DNA of 64,000 bases from Merluccius polli (GCA_030340625.1 JAOPHQ010005144.1:62001-126000); one strand, 5' to 3'. Shown: positions 1 through 28,762, numbered from the stretch's first letter. Translations and numbers: made by a program. Notes: generated from the sequence alone by a model not told the origin.

Positions 1-114
1 GGCATAATCCACGACGAGGTGTGCATGTATTGAAAAATAATGCACTTCATGGAGGCAACCCCCCGGCGTCGTGCATTATTTTTCAATACATGCACACCTC
101 ATCGTGGATTATCC
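1..114. repeat. Palindromic foldback repeat at window start
   Basis: Positions 5-45 and 71-111 are inverted copies of each other with a single mismatch, separated by a 25-nt loop (46-70). The arms contain the run TGTGCATGTATTGAAAAATA. This looks like a foldback MITE or the core of a larger element cut by the window edge. It lies inside pard3 intron 1. No coding sequence is seen in it. Confidence 0.7.
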
Positions 115-712
115 CTTACTTAAACTACACGCTTGTTTAGGCATGACACTCACACATGTGCTTGTAGTAACCTGGAACAGAGAACACCCTCAATGAGGAT
201 TTCATGGATTTTGTGTTCAAATCCTGTCACTTGGCAATGTTTATATTTAGCTAAATTACAGTATTGCCGACATTGATTCCCCCTCTTAGCACTCACACAG
301 CCCGCCCTCCCCTGCATCTCACTTGTTACATAAGCTATATTTTCACAATCACAGAACCATGTCTCAGGCATTTATAGCCGTAGGTGTGTGTCATCAGCTG
401 ACACTTATTTATATGTCTGCATGTCACGTGCACCTGAGCATCTCCACCAGATTTTCCCTTCCTGCTTAAGCCAAGGGAAAGACCCTTCTGGAAGCAATAC
501 CAGACAAGAGCTTCACATTCACATGTTTCAGGCTGCAAGCAGTGGCAAGTGAATGAGTTTATACACTAGAAAAGAGGATGAGAAGTAGCTGACGACTCCT
601 GACAATAGCATTAAACTCATCCTCCCTCCATGGGTTTAGATCATAAGCAATGTCTCATCCACTGTGTGGTTAACTCAGCCTTTTTCTGTGTAGTATTTCA
701 CCAATTCTCCCT

Positions 713-820
<108 letters not shown>

Positions 821-1895
821 AGCTATGCAAACCACATGAATTAAGTTTTATAGCCACTGACATGATGTGTACATGTCTTACAGAGAGGAAAATGTAGGCC
901 CAAAAAGTAACTACGACCAAATAATATGCTGATTCATGCTGTGGCGACTACATGGATAAATGGTATTTGTTGGAAAAAAAAGAAGAAGATAAGTGTACAA
1001 TGTGTTTATTATGTTTAAGGACCATCATCATCCACTATGACAATAAATGCCATCCAGTTTACCACACAATATAGAGTTTATAGTAGTAATAATAGTTTCA
1101 TTGTTTTAGAAATCAGTTTTGAGTTGTATATGGGTCTGTCTTGGGCTTTCCATATACTGACTAATCCTTCCACATCAGCATAACCTTGGCCTGACATGAC
1201 TCCATGCCACAGGAGTGCAATGTTTTAATAAAAGAGAAAAAAAGAAACTAGGGGGAGAAAAAAGCAGGGGAAAAATTGCAGCAAATCCCTGAAAGGAGCT
1301 GAAACGTGACTTTTTAAGAGGAAGAAGTGTCTCACTCAGTCAGCTGGAAGGAGCAGAGTGTCCACCGTTGACCGGCTGGGTGGAAAAAAAACTAAACAAT
1401 CATTGCGGCCGGTGAAAGATAAAGAGACGAAAAAAGGAGACATAGATGAGGAAGAAACAACACAAAGGAAAACACAAGTATGAATTATTTGAGCATTGGG
1501 GGAAGAGCAACCGGGAGAGGGGAAAACGGCCCTGGCGATGGAGTTGTGGTGTTTTTTTCTCGGCAGAGGTCACCGAGTTCAAACTCAAGGTTCACTGTGT
1601 CTCCCCTTCAGCCATGATCTCTACTCTGGAATACATTATTATTATGTGTCTGCCCACACAAATATACAGCCCACCCCCAGACACACACACATCTCTCCTA
1701 AACACTGCCTGACCAAAATTACATCCTCCGACGGCCTTGTGTTTCGTCGCCACGCACCAAGTCTTAGCAAAACTGCGTAGTTCTTCTGCCAATAGATCAC
1801 ACGCCTCTCAACCCCAATTACAGCTCATTACCGTAATAATATTCCTTTTGACATAACTGACTTAGCTCCCCTCTCTTACGTAACTGTGGTTGGGG

Positions 1896-1897
<2 letters not shown>

Positions 1898-1982
<85 letters not shown>

Positions 1983-1986
1983 GGGT
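1898..1986. repeat. (TG)n microsatellite followed by a G-run
   Basis: About 33 TG units run directly into an uninterrupted run of G (to about 1985). The open frame across it is not a gene. Confidence 0.95.
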
Positions 1987-2080
1987 GGGGGCGTGTTGGG
2001 GTTTGAACTAATGAGCCCCCGACAACCATTTCGATGGCTGGTCCTCGGCTCTACCTCTCTGCAGGCCTCTCAATGTGAGC

Positions 2081-2376
2081 TAGGGCCGCATGATTAGGAC
2101 AAAAATTATAACTGATTATTTTTGCCCGATATTGTGATTGTGATTATGTATTTTGATTAACAGATTATTGATTCAATTAATATTCTGTGGCATCTACTGT
2201 ATATAGAAAACAATATTAATAAAGAAACTGCTGAGCTGTAACGGTTTGTAATGTAACAGGCGTACAAAATCTGATTTGTGTTTTCTTAATGCTTCAGTTC
2301 CTTTTTTTTAAATAAAGGCATTGTGACCTTTCATGACTGAGGCCAAAATCACGATTTTGATTAATAAGCAGCCCTA
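2081..2376. mobile_element. Short non-autonomous hAT-like element (MITE)
   Basis: The element starts TAGGGCCGCATGATT and ends AATAAGCAGCCCTA, giving imperfect terminal inverted repeats of the TAGGGNTG class. It is bounded by a near-perfect 8-bp target-site duplication (ATGTGAGC at 2073-2080, ATATGAGC at 2377-2384). Length 296 bp and no coding capacity. An 8-bp duplication with TAGGG ends is typical of hAT elements. Confidence 0.7.
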
Positions 2377-5262
2377 ATATGAGCTATAGGTCGGGAGTTT
2401 TGACTTCGACAAACAGCTATAGCTTGAGATTGAGCAACAGGTGACTGACAATTTCCGCATGTTTTTTGACAGACCCCTATGCCCAACCTCAAAACCTGCA
2501 CAAACACAAAATTGGTTGAATGAAGGTGACTTCAACGCTATGCTATGCATTGTTTGTTTGGATTTGTATTGTATTATTGTTGCAACTACCGTTGTCAAAC
2601 AAACCCTCTCGAGGGACATTAAGGATTTACTCTTCTACTGCTACACTTATGGGGCACTTTTACTTTCCAATGACTGATTTGGCCTCTGGTGTTGTCATTG
2701 CAGAGACATTAAATGTAGGAATTTGAAGTGCATATAAACATTTCATTAAGTCAATACATTTCCACCCGTTTTCAGTATGGAAAAGTATCAATTTAATCCA
2801 ATCCATTTAAAAGGTATCCTACTATGTCATGATATATATTGTGATGTTAAAGTGATGGACAACAGAAATCAGTAATTTACTTCCAATTATGTTATTAAGG
2901 ATTATCAAGGTGTGCATCAGAAAATGATGTTCACTCTATCGATTTTCTTCCTGCCAATTTAATGGGTGGAGTCTATTTCCCCTCCTGGCTACTTAGCCAA
3001 GCGGGTAACCAATTATCATACACTCACGTGGCCATGGCAGCGACCAATTGCCATACACTCACATTATGACGACGGTGCAGCTACGACACTTCACAGCGTT
3101 TCAGACTTTGAAGAAGTGAAAACTACACAAAACAGCGAGGAGGTGACGGGGGTTCAGAGCACGTGCTGACCAATCCTGAGTCTTTCCAAGTCGGAGTTCA
3201 TTAGCTGACTTTGAGATGTATATTAACATACTTGTTGACATTCCAAAGATATTTGGTAGTGGACATGCCCCTCTGTGATATGTTATGCGTTTAGATCATG
3301 TTGTCCAATTTAAACTGATCATTTCAATTATCAGTTTAAATTAATGACGCATTCAAATATGATTTCAGCTGACCAGCCAATAACGATGGTTCATCATGAG
3401 TTCATTACAATATTCTGCAGACAGGGAAGGATGTTTTTATTTTACAAGGCTTAATAAGTGTCACTTGAGGGTTCAGAAGACATCCCTGATCCCAGATACA
3501 GCTAAGAGGGGAACAAAAGACCCCCTCTGTGCTCTCCCGCAGAGAGATACAGAGGGGTGTTTAAACTGCAATGAGAGTTGACAGAGTGTGACTGAAACTA
3601 ACTGTGTAACATGACCACACAACTTCTGGGACATGACCTTATGAACTTCGCAAACCCACGTTTCAGAAGGCCAGGTCGTAATACGAGGCTTTAAACTTAC
3701 TCATGGACATGGGAATTCAGAACACATCACATTGCACATCTTAACACCACCACCACTCATGCAGAGGGATTGGTAGCCAGTAAGGATCAACGCCTGGTGA
3801 GAGATATGTTGGTATAAACTCTGATGATTAGGGCCTGGCTTTTAGATGGGAAATCAGGAATCAACTTGTGAAACATCTTCATAATCATATGAGACACGTA
3901 TAAACATATTGTCTATATATAATATGCATTTGCTCTAATTGCAGTATTTTAACTGGAAATGGCTGGTAGTTCTACGTAATAATACCTTATATTTGACTGA
4001 AATGATGTTTTAAAATCCCCCCCTTGCAACTATGACAGCGATTTAAATCCGGAATGTCCGGGCAAATAAGCATCTGCTACTTTGAAGCCCTGCATGTTCT
4101 GACTATATCCTATCAATATCTGCTTTTATGTTCACTAAGCACAGCAAACGCATAACAATTACAGGCCCTCTTTTTTAATCAGGCAAATACTATGATTATT
4201 TGTACTGCTGTGATTCTTGTGACAATATAATAATACCATGCAGGTATTGTTATACGTACTTGTACATGCTTTCACAGGAAAAATGACTCTGTGGAAGCTT
4301 TTAATTATCAGTGTTTGGATATTATAAAAACTGGCATCTCTTCTAAGACTCCTGAGGTACACTAGCTTATGAAGTTCACACACAGATGAGGGGAGAAGGG
4401 AAATGGCTTGACTGTACAACTTTACTTTGCTTCCCTGTGTGCTCCCCTCAGGTCATTCTTGCATTTGTACAACTTCACCGCTTGTGAAGTGTTGCAACAC
4501 GTCTCAAAGCCTGAACTCCCTGAATTTGGTAAAGGTGAATAGAGCAGATCTATAATTAAGGTATTTTATCCCACGTTTAACATTGTCTTTGGACAATGAA
4601 AAGTCTGGACTGTGGCTCCAAGGAGACAAGGAGCTGAAATTGGAAGTTCCCCCAGCCAAAAAAAGTAGTTTGGCCTGAATATCTGCCCATTATAGTTGGG
4701 ATGCCCTGTGCGCGCGTGCGTGTGTGCGTGTGCGTGCGTGGGTGTGTGCGTGTGAACAATGCCAGCATATCTATATTCTCATCTAATATAGGCTCTTCTT
4801 GGGTGACTGGTTCGTTAGCCTAGACTTAAGAAAGTCATATACCCATACGACCTATGAATACATCTATTCAATCTACGTCATTTGTCATTTCTTTCTCTGT
4901 AGGTCTCACACACACACACACACACACGCACACACACACACAAGTCACCCGAAGTGTTTAAACACATTGCATTGTACTTGTTGACCATTTGCAGCAGAAA
5001 GAATAGCCCAGTGTTCTTTAAACCACATTAACGACCAAACTGACAAACTACTTGCAGCAAACTACGGCCAGTTATGTCAGGTTTATGTCGGTAAAATATG
5101 ACAGATGTGCCACAATAACGCAGTGTCGTTCACTCTTCCAGCTCTACTCCCGACAAATGCGCCATGTTGAGGACACCGTTGTGGAGATGCAAGCTTCTCG
5201 TTGTTGGTGAGGAGGAGACGTGACCAAAAAAGCAAAATGCATTGGGTTTTTTCTTTTCTTAC

Positions 5263-5382
5263 CTTGGCAATGGCCTTTTTATATCTCATGGCCGCTTGCT
5301 CGATGAGACTGTGCACTTTGATAGTCCCGTTTCCGCAGGGGACGACCACGCGAGTCCTCCCGAAGCACACCGTCACTTTCAT
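5263..5382 (-). CDS. pard3: pard3, first coding exon (partial gene)
   Basis: The start ATG reads from 5382 on the minus strand. Forty codons follow to 5263, with a consensus donor (AAG|GTAAG). The translation begins MKVTVCFGRTRVVVPCG and ends in KKAIAK, matching the start of vertebrate PAR3, the polarity scaffold that works with PAR6 and aPKC at tight junctions and apical domains. These residues form the first strands and helix of the N-terminal self-association domain (about 80 residues in the family), so the exon holds about half of that domain. The next exon is off the left edge. Position beside cul2 on the same strand agrees with the human PARD3-CUL2 order. The teleost paralogue (a or b) cannot be told. 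The long plus-strand frame across this exon is an antisense shadow. Confidence 0.93.
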
Positions 5383-6250
5383 ACTCTCTCTCCCCCTCTT
5401 TCTCTCTCTCTCTGTGCGGCGTGCGTGTTTCTCTCCCCCCCACCACACACCCACCCTCCTCGTCTCTTTACTTTGTTGTAATTCCAACCAGAAAGCGCGA
5501 CGCACCGAAAGACACGAGAAAAAACATCTCCCAACACCAACACCCCCTCCTCCTCCTCTCCAAAAAGAAAAAAAAGGCGAACGCCAAAATATAATTCCCA
5601 AGAAAGCTTGTCCGGAAGTTGAAGAGGGTCCAAGTTCCCCAAATACCACCTGTTCCTTCACAGGGTGTGTGTGTATGTGTGTTTGGTGGTGTGTGTGTGC
5701 TGGGTGTGGGTGGGGTAAACTGCCGATACGTCCCCTAGATCCTGGTGGTGGTGAGTTGTGAGTTGTGCGGGTCCAGCAGCGCCAGCAGCAGCAGCAGAAA
5801 GCGGCGGCAGCAGCAGAAACTTCAGTGGGCCCAGCAGGGAGCTTTGTGGTGTCCCTCTCCGCTCAGCGGCGGCGACCCACCAGTTACAAGTCGATTCGCT
5901 CCGAACTCCTCACGGGTTAAGGGAGGCGATCCCTTGCTGTTGTTGATGGTTTTTTTTGTGTGTTTGTGTGTTCAACACGACGAGAGCCCCCTGCGTTGGT
6001 TGTAATGCCTTCACGGTGCGTTATTGCGATATCACACACGCACACAAAAAACGGGAAAATATGCTACGAGTTAGGACTTGGACACTTTTTTCTTTTCTTT
6101 TTTTCTTTTTCTTTTCCGAGACACGTTTAACCGTGACTGCTCTGACTGTTCCCCCAGAGTGGGCGGATATTACGGTGTCTGGGAGGGTGAAGTCATCATA
6201 GGTAGAGCAAAAGAATAATATAACGAAAACATCTCTAACGCTCGCCAAAA
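5383..6250 (-). promoter_or_regulatory. pard3 5' leader and promoter region
   Basis: Upstream of the pard3 start codon the sequence turns CpG-richer, with CT-rich, CCTCCT and CAGCAG/CGGCGG stretches (for example 5775-5818) up to about 6.2 kb. This is the expected place for transcription start site and leader, but no single start or TATA box can be chosen from sequence. Confidence 0.5.
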
Positions 6251-6596
6251 GCCACTCACATTGTGTGTGTATGTGTGTGTGTGTGTGAGAGACCCACTAT
6301 GGTAAATCGAGCATGGCCGGAAAGCTAAAATTACCATGCTGAGATATCATCCAATTGTGCAAATATTATTGCATGTCAACGCCGCACCCGTTTTTTAAAT
6401 TTTATTTTTTTATTAAATGATAGTCTCATTTAGCATTTGTAATTCGGGCCTATAAATTAATGGGGCCCGTCGTTTGCCGATGGGGATAATAGGAGGACTT
6501 GCTGATGCGTGCCACGACTCACACGCTGCTCACTAACCCACTCCAGATGTTGGTCTGAGGTCCGCCCCCCCCCCCCCACCCCACCCCGCGCGGAAG

Positions 6597-6668
6597 GATC
6601 TCGTGGCGCAACGGTAGCGCGTCTGACTCCAGATCAGAAGGTTGCGTGTTCAAATCACGTCGAGGTCA
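6597..6668 (+). tRNA. tRNA-Trp (anticodon CCA)
   Basis: This 72-nt sequence folds as a standard cloverleaf. The acceptor arm GATCTCG (6597-6603) pairs with CGAGGTC (6661-6667), including one T-G wobble, and the discriminator is A6668. The D-arm GGCGCAACGGTAGCGC, anticodon loop CTCCAGA with CCA at 6629-6631, and T-arm/B-box GTTCAAATC are all intact. Sequence is nearly that of the canonical vertebrate tRNA-Trp, and the acceptor changes preserve pairing. A TTTT run at 6702-6705 can serve as Pol III terminator. It sits alone between the pard3 promoter and the cul2 3' end. Confidence 0.95.
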
Positions 6669-6914
6669 TCGCTTATCTTGACCGCCTGTGTGACCGTCTT
6701 GTTTTGGCTTGTACGACAGCGCCCACTGGCGGTGGCCTGCAGTCCCTGCAGTCTAATTTTCAATGTCACCTTAAATTTGAACTGCTTTTGCAGACGTCTG
6801 CCAGGCAGGCGCGTGCCGGCATGAATACACAGCCTGTTCATAAAATGCATAACGAGGAAATTGATTGAAGCGTGCCAACATTTAAGACATTAACATATAA
6901 ACAAATGTCTACAT

Positions 6915-7531
6915 TAAAAACCCCTGTGTTGTTTATTTATTTATTTGACAAGCAGCATAATCTCGTTTGTCACCTCATTTTTTTCTTTACATTTGAAAGA
7001 TACAATAGTCAGTATACCAGTTTTATTACAATATTTTTTTCTATGTCTGGTACATTAAAAAAAAGGAAACACACAACAACTGCAAAACTGAGAGAAAAAA
7101 AGCCTTTTTTTATGTGTCTAGTCACCACACAGCTCACTCTTCTCCCATTCATCTTTAGATTTTTTTTTCTTTCCTTTTGTTATTCATTTTCCGGTTAGGT
7201 CGTCTAATGTGTTTTATCAGCTCCTTTTGCACAAGTAGCTATTAGGCATTACTTTTCATCGTTGACGCACGGGTGCGTGGCACTGGTGATGTTGTAAACA
7301 GCATAAAAACAGACCGAGGGTGGAGGGGCCATGGCGCTAATTATCAATGGAGGCGGCTGGGCTTGTGTCTGTTTGCTGCCTAACGTGAATGGGTGAGATT
7401 CCCCCCGCCCCCCTCTCCTCTCTCCCTCTCTCTCTTCCCTGCAACCGGGGCCAACGCCCGTGACGGAGGCACCAGTCCTGCTTTAGTCTCCTCCACGGGA
7501 GTCACACGAGACAGCCAGAGTCAAAATCCAT

Positions 7532-7563
<32 letters not shown>

Positions 7564-7712
7564 AATGATGACGATGACGTCTTTTTTGTGTTTTCTTTTT
7601 CCGAGATGATTTGAACCTTGCGTCTGCCGGGTCGGTGTGGTTGGACTGCCACGTCGGGGTGCTTCCCCGGCAAGGCCTCTAATCTGTATGGTTTCGTTTT
7701 GTCTGTTACAGT
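6915..7712 (-). other. cul2: cul2 3' untranslated region
   Basis: After the stop codon (7715-7713) no conserved coding sequence remains. Read on the minus strand, overlapping AATAAA signals occur at 6932-6945 (three in a row) with another at 7022-7027, so cleavage near 6.9 kb is likely, giving a 3' UTR of about 0.7-0.8 kb. It contains a (GAT)n/(ATC)n microsatellite at about 7534-7562 with an imperfect extension to 7580. Confidence 0.6.
7534..7562. repeat. (GAT)n microsatellite in cul2 3' UTR
   Basis: About ten GAT/ATG trinucleotides, followed by an imperfect extension (to about 7580). It lies about 150 nt past the cul2 stop codon in transcript orientation, so it would be transcribed as (ATC)n. 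Confidence 0.9.
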
Positions 7713-24477
<16,765 letters not shown>

Positions 24478-25980
24478 TGTATGGTTTCTCTTTGTAGGCC
24501 TGACAGGAAAAAAAATACAGGGATCAGCACATTGAAAGGGGAAAGTCACTTCCCCTAATTTTAAATTGTTTTTATGATTTATTATAACACTTGCAACTCA
24601 AAAAGCAAACCGATGTAGCTATGCATGGCAAGGCAGTAGAATAACACGTCAGATGTATATTGGCATAAGGAAATTAGAAAGATGTGGATGCCTCTGGCTG
24701 GGATAACATGACAGCATTTAAAATATGAAAGTTTCAAATAGGTTCCGAACTCAATGACGATACAGCAAATTAAGTGGCCCAATAAACAAGGCAGCCAAAG
24801 ACAACATTTAAAATTGGCAGTGAGGTGAAGTTCATCGGTTGTCACCAACATAGTCATCACCTACATACATACATACATACATACATACATACATACATAC
24901 ATACATAGTAATTGTCGTAACCATAACACATCAATAGAGCTATAACAGAACATAAGACCTGCAAGACTATTTAACACACACCACAATAATGTCATTTTTT
25001 TTTAATGTGAACACGGCCCGCTGCTGCATCTCGGTATTAAACCGGTGGATTTGACGTTTAAAAACATTGCAATACCGCATTGCATAAATTCATGGCATAA
25101 CGGTTACCAGACATCGACGTTAAATAATGAAACGTGCAAGTATATGAATGAACGGTCTATTTAAAAAGCTGCACCAGCCAGTCCTGAAAACGTTGAGTTA
25201 GACGCTAGCGAAATACCATTCCCAAAATAGGAAGGATCGCTAACAAGGCTATCTAGCATTAAGCTAACACGCTACTTCTTCCTGCTAAACGCCATAGAGT
25301 TTGGATTGCAGTTTTGCAGCCAGTGGCTAGTGTGCTAGCAAGAACTCGCCTAGCTAACATTAGCAAATGGGCTTCTTCTTTGGCATTTTCACTGAAATGT
25401 ACTGACAGCACAGCAAGCCGTGGTATCATTGTGAACAAACCAAAGTTAACACGGTCACATGTTGAGTTTTGAATGCCACATACCTCAAAACACTTAATAC
25501 TTGTTACAAAACCCAAGTTTCACCGCTGTCACAGAATTGATATCTCCCACTTACAGGTCTTCCATTACGCTACCTCTAGGAATTCACCATCGTATCAGCT
25601 GGAGGGGTGTTTTGACAATCGGTGCCGGTATAATTGTATTAAATATAAGCTTTTGATTCATAAACATTCACAATTTAACCAAAACACGATCTCATAATAA
25701 CTATGTATTCACAAAAAAAAACAAAGTTAGGCTAATCTATCCTGTAAAAGAGCATATATGTTTGACCATAACCCTATCTTGCAATGGTACAAACTCACCT
25801 ACGGCATCCTCTTAGGACAACATTTTTTGACTTCGCGTACCTATAATCCACACTGTGCTGTTGTTGTACATCAATCTCAGAAAACATCTTTAAAAACAAC
25901 AACAACCAAAGAGCGCTCCGCCATTCACTGAAAAAGTGAGCATGCAGCACAGAGCCGCCATCGGAAACCGTTAACACATT
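24478..25980 (-). other. cul2: cul2 5' UTR exon and first intron
   Basis: The coding exon's acceptor (TTTTTTCCTGTCAG) places its start at 24499, leaving 22 nt of leader. A plausible non-coding first exon ends at 25841 with TTATAG|GTACGCG (minus strand) and extends to roughly 25.97 kb. The intron between contains a (CATA)n microsatellite (24862-24906) and nothing else I recognise. Confidence 0.55.
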
Positions 25981-26560
25981 AAGTCCATTATTTGACTAAT
26001 ACACAATACATACCGTTGCACTCCCCATAGAAAACTCACCGTCGGATGTTAACCATTACCTGTAGTGTTTTTGATGGTTATTAACCGTTTTCCTGTGGTG
26101 TTTTTTGATTGGTTATTAACCGTTACCTGTGGTGTTTTTTGATTGGTTATTAACCGTTACCTGTAATGTTTTGATTGGTTATTAACTGTTATTAACCGTT
26201 ACCTGTAGTGTTTTGATTGGTTATTAACCGTTTTCCTGTGGTGTTTTTTGATTGGTTATTAACCGTTACCTGTAGTGTTTTGATTGGTTAGTAACTGTTA
26301 CCTGTAGTGTTTTGATGGTTATTAACCGTTTTCCTGTGGTGTTTTTTGATTGGTTATTAACCGTTACCTGTAGTGTTTTGATTGGTTAATAACTGTTACC
26401 TGTAGTGTTTTGATGGTTATTAACCGTTTTCCTGTGGTGTTTTCTGATTGGTTATTAACCGCTACCTGTGGTGTTTTGATTGCTTACTTAACGGTCACAT
26501 TAAATACAGTTGTCTGGCTCGCACAGCATCACCGTTGGACGTGAGTGACCGCAACCGCAA
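25900..26560. promoter_or_regulatory. Shared cul2 / plus-strand promoter interval
   Basis: Two GCCAT/GCCGCCAT motifs of the YY1 type (about 25916-25922 and 25954-25961) lie where cul2 transcription should begin (minus strand). About 570 nt to the right, TTGGAC|GTGAGT at 26540 looks like the donor of a plus-strand non-coding exon. A minisatellite occupies most of the interval between them. The bidirectional role is inferred from geometry only. Confidence 0.4.
26048..26492. repeat. Minisatellite of 29-42 bp units with higher-order order
   Basis: About 13 tandem units of the form GTTATTAACCGTTACCTGTAGTGTTTTGATTG. Three variants can be told apart: A (CCGTTTTCCTGTGG), B (CCGTTACCTG..GATTG) and C (AACTGTTACC..GATG). 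From about 26218 they follow A-B-C-A-B-C-A-B, a higher-order unit of about 100 bp. Each unit carries ATTGG or ATGG (inverted CCAAT-like) and AACCGTT (Myb-type core). It lies within the cul2 upstream region. Confidence 0.9.
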
Positions 26561-26933
26561 CAGAAGTTGCTAACGGACGGCAAATGTTGTTTCTGTAATG
26601 GTTGAACTCGACGTGTGTAACTAATCTGGTGTAGCCCACGGCTTAGCTAACTTTAATTAACCGCTTTTCAACTTTGGGCTAGCAAACTAACGCGGGTTAA
26701 TAAAGGACAGGGTGAATACATGGCGTGTAACTGACATTTATACCCGTCCAAGAGAGGGAGCTGTTAGCCCAAATACCCTTTTCACGATCTCTCCTGTAGG
26801 TAAAGCTAACAAAAAAAGGCCAATGTTGCCCTCTAGAAAACCAGTCGACCAAGTTAAGATAAGTGAATAATGACAGTATCAAGTTGGCTTTTATTGACCA
26901 TGAAACCAGTTTCAGTGTATTGTTCTGCTGCAG

Positions 26934-27390
26934 GCCAAGCCATGGAGCAACCTGCAGGCCAACAGATCTGTACTTCACATGAATACCAGCAGGTATACAG
27001 CAATACCACTGGTTGAAATGTTACCTTTATATTTTGTTAAAATATACCTTAATTATTACACATTAATACATACATCTGATTTATCTTCGAGACAATGACC
27101 AGAGGAAGAGTGAATACACCCTTGATGAGGGAGCATCCCCCACAGCCACCCTACAGGTCAGTGCAGTAGGCTAGGGTCATACTCATCATAACATTGCTTT
27201 TCGGGGGGAAAATAAGGTCAGCTAATAAAAACAGATCTCGATCCACTCAGGAGGAATCAGATCCAGTTTCCACCACCTCCACCCCAACCACTTTCTCCCG
27301 AATTGCTGAAAGCAATACAAACAGAGGAGACCCCTGACCCTGCTCAGCCAGGCAATGCCCCAGCAGTGCTGCCTACTAAACAAGCTCATA
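26934..27390 (+). CDS. Unrecognised spliced coding exons between cul2 and crem
   Basis: Three exons stay open when joined: 26934-26992 (ATG at 26942, starting MEQPAGQQICTSHEYQQ), 27092-27156 and 27251-27390, giving 85 codons plus one base. The middle acceptor is an unusual GAG. The product is proline-rich (a PPPPPQPLSPELL segment) with a short predicted helix; I recognise no family. Two continuations fit the phase: (a) a terminal exon from 27659 (TTTTGTAG|TT) giving 36 more residues and a stop, with AATAAA near 28084; or (b) the shared crem exon at 30391, whose first two bases complete the codon. If instead the CAG at 27100-27102 is used, the frame ends in exon 3 (about 63 residues, Ser/Thr-rich). 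Splice signals and phase are seen; existence of the gene is inferred. Confidence 0.45.
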
Positions 27391-28524
27391 GTAAGTCTCC
27401 ACAGAGCCGGGAAATGTATTTACTTATAGCAATGTTATTACTGATCATAGTTAAGAAATAGCGCAAGAAGGTTTTTTTCTCCCCCATATCGTCCCTAAGA
27501 TTTGAGCCATTGCATTCTAGTGCACATTCTGCAGCACAATAACTAGACTCTAGAGCAAACTAATATTAATATCAATGAACAAATATACCCTGTCTCACTT
27601 ATGTTTGTGTATGGTGTTGAAATAACAAGGTATCTTTGATAGGGATGTTGTTTTGTAGTTTTGGACAGTTTAACTATGCCTTTTGACTTGCGTCTCAGTG
27701 TTATCTGTGAAAACAAATGGTCAATACTAATAAGTGGACATAACTCATTGGTTTACATGACGCACTTTTAGCTTCACTTGTCCTTAAATGGTAAAAGGAG
27801 AAGATACCTTAGAGATCTAAAAAAAGCTGCGAATGATGTCATGATGTTCTCAATAGTGCTCATGGTGAGGGCTTGCTTGCTAATGAGCCAGTAGGGGGAG
27901 CTGTAGGATGCGATATGAACCCTGGTATCATACAGTCTCTATGGTATTTACTTATCGCTGTTGTCAGAATAAATGACTTTACACTGATAGCCACTATCTT
28001 TCAGTATCGCATTCGGTCACATGCTTGGATTACTGGATTGCATTGGTGTTTTGGATATTACAAAATTGTGCAGAAAAAAGAAAAATAAATAAAGTGTCTT
28101 TATTTATTTTTGTGCTATTTATTTAGCAAAAAAAGCAGGTTTTCTATTTGGGAACATGTAATCCTTTTTTACTTGTCATATACGTACTGTAAAACACAAA
28201 TCAACTTGATCATTTGAATTGTTTGTGGAACACATAAGCTTGGAAAACACCTGGAATGGAGTGCCATTCTGGAAATAGCAGACTCTTACTGGTTCATTTA
28301 CTATAGAAAGCCTGAGAAAAATGTAGTCTTGGTTTAATCTCTCTTTGCTGTGACGCAATTTCCTCTATGCTACCCTCGGTGGAAGCCTTGTCTTTTGAAC
28401 GTGCGCAAACCGACCAGCGATATTCAACAAAGAAACAGGCTTATATGTGCAATTCTAGTGGTGGAGAAAAAAAAAGATAGACCAGCAGAAAGACAAACAG
28501 CAGAGCTCCTGTCTCACTGCAATG

Positions 28525-28572
28525 GGGGAGGGAGGGAGAGAGGGAGAGAGGGAGAGAGGGAGGGAGGGAGGA
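28525..28572. repeat. GGGA/GAGA-rich purine repeat
   Basis: A purine-only stretch of GGGAGA units directly upstream of the CRE-like cluster of crem. Confidence 0.85.
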
Positions 28573-28608
28573 AGGAAAGGAGGGGCTGTACTGAGCAAAC
28601 CGTGCTGT

Positions 28609-28644
28609 TGACATCAGGAGGCCAGTGATGTCATGGTGATGTCA
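28609..28644 (+). promoter_or_regulatory. crem: Cluster of three CRE-like octamers (ICER-type promoter)
   Basis: TGACATCA at 28609-28616, TGATGTCA at 28626-28633 and TGATGTCA at 28637-28644; the first is the reverse complement of the other two. They sit about 120 nt upstream of the ICER start codon. In mammals the internal P2 promoter of CREM has clustered CRE-like elements that make ICER cAMP-inducible and self-repressing; the same arrangement is inferred here. Confidence 0.75.
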
Positions 28645-28762
28645 ATGCCTCTAATTGTAAATTGCACACAGAGCCGAGTTGCTGACTGGTGACATTTTAG
28701 TCATAGAGGGATCCTGAAGGGGAGAGTTGTGGCTGTGCTCTGAACCCTTAGAGGAGTAGAAT

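Noticed and set aside
5083..5761. Long open frames on both strands over the pard3 first exon
   Set aside because: Only the 40 codons from 5382 match PAR3; the plus-strand frame is antisense, and the longer minus-strand frame reads into leader and intron.
25980..28762. KID exon of crem between cul2 and the ICER exon
   Set aside because: I looked for a frame encoding RRPSYRKIL-like sequence on the plus strand and found none; the exons present there encode an unrelated proline-rich sequence.
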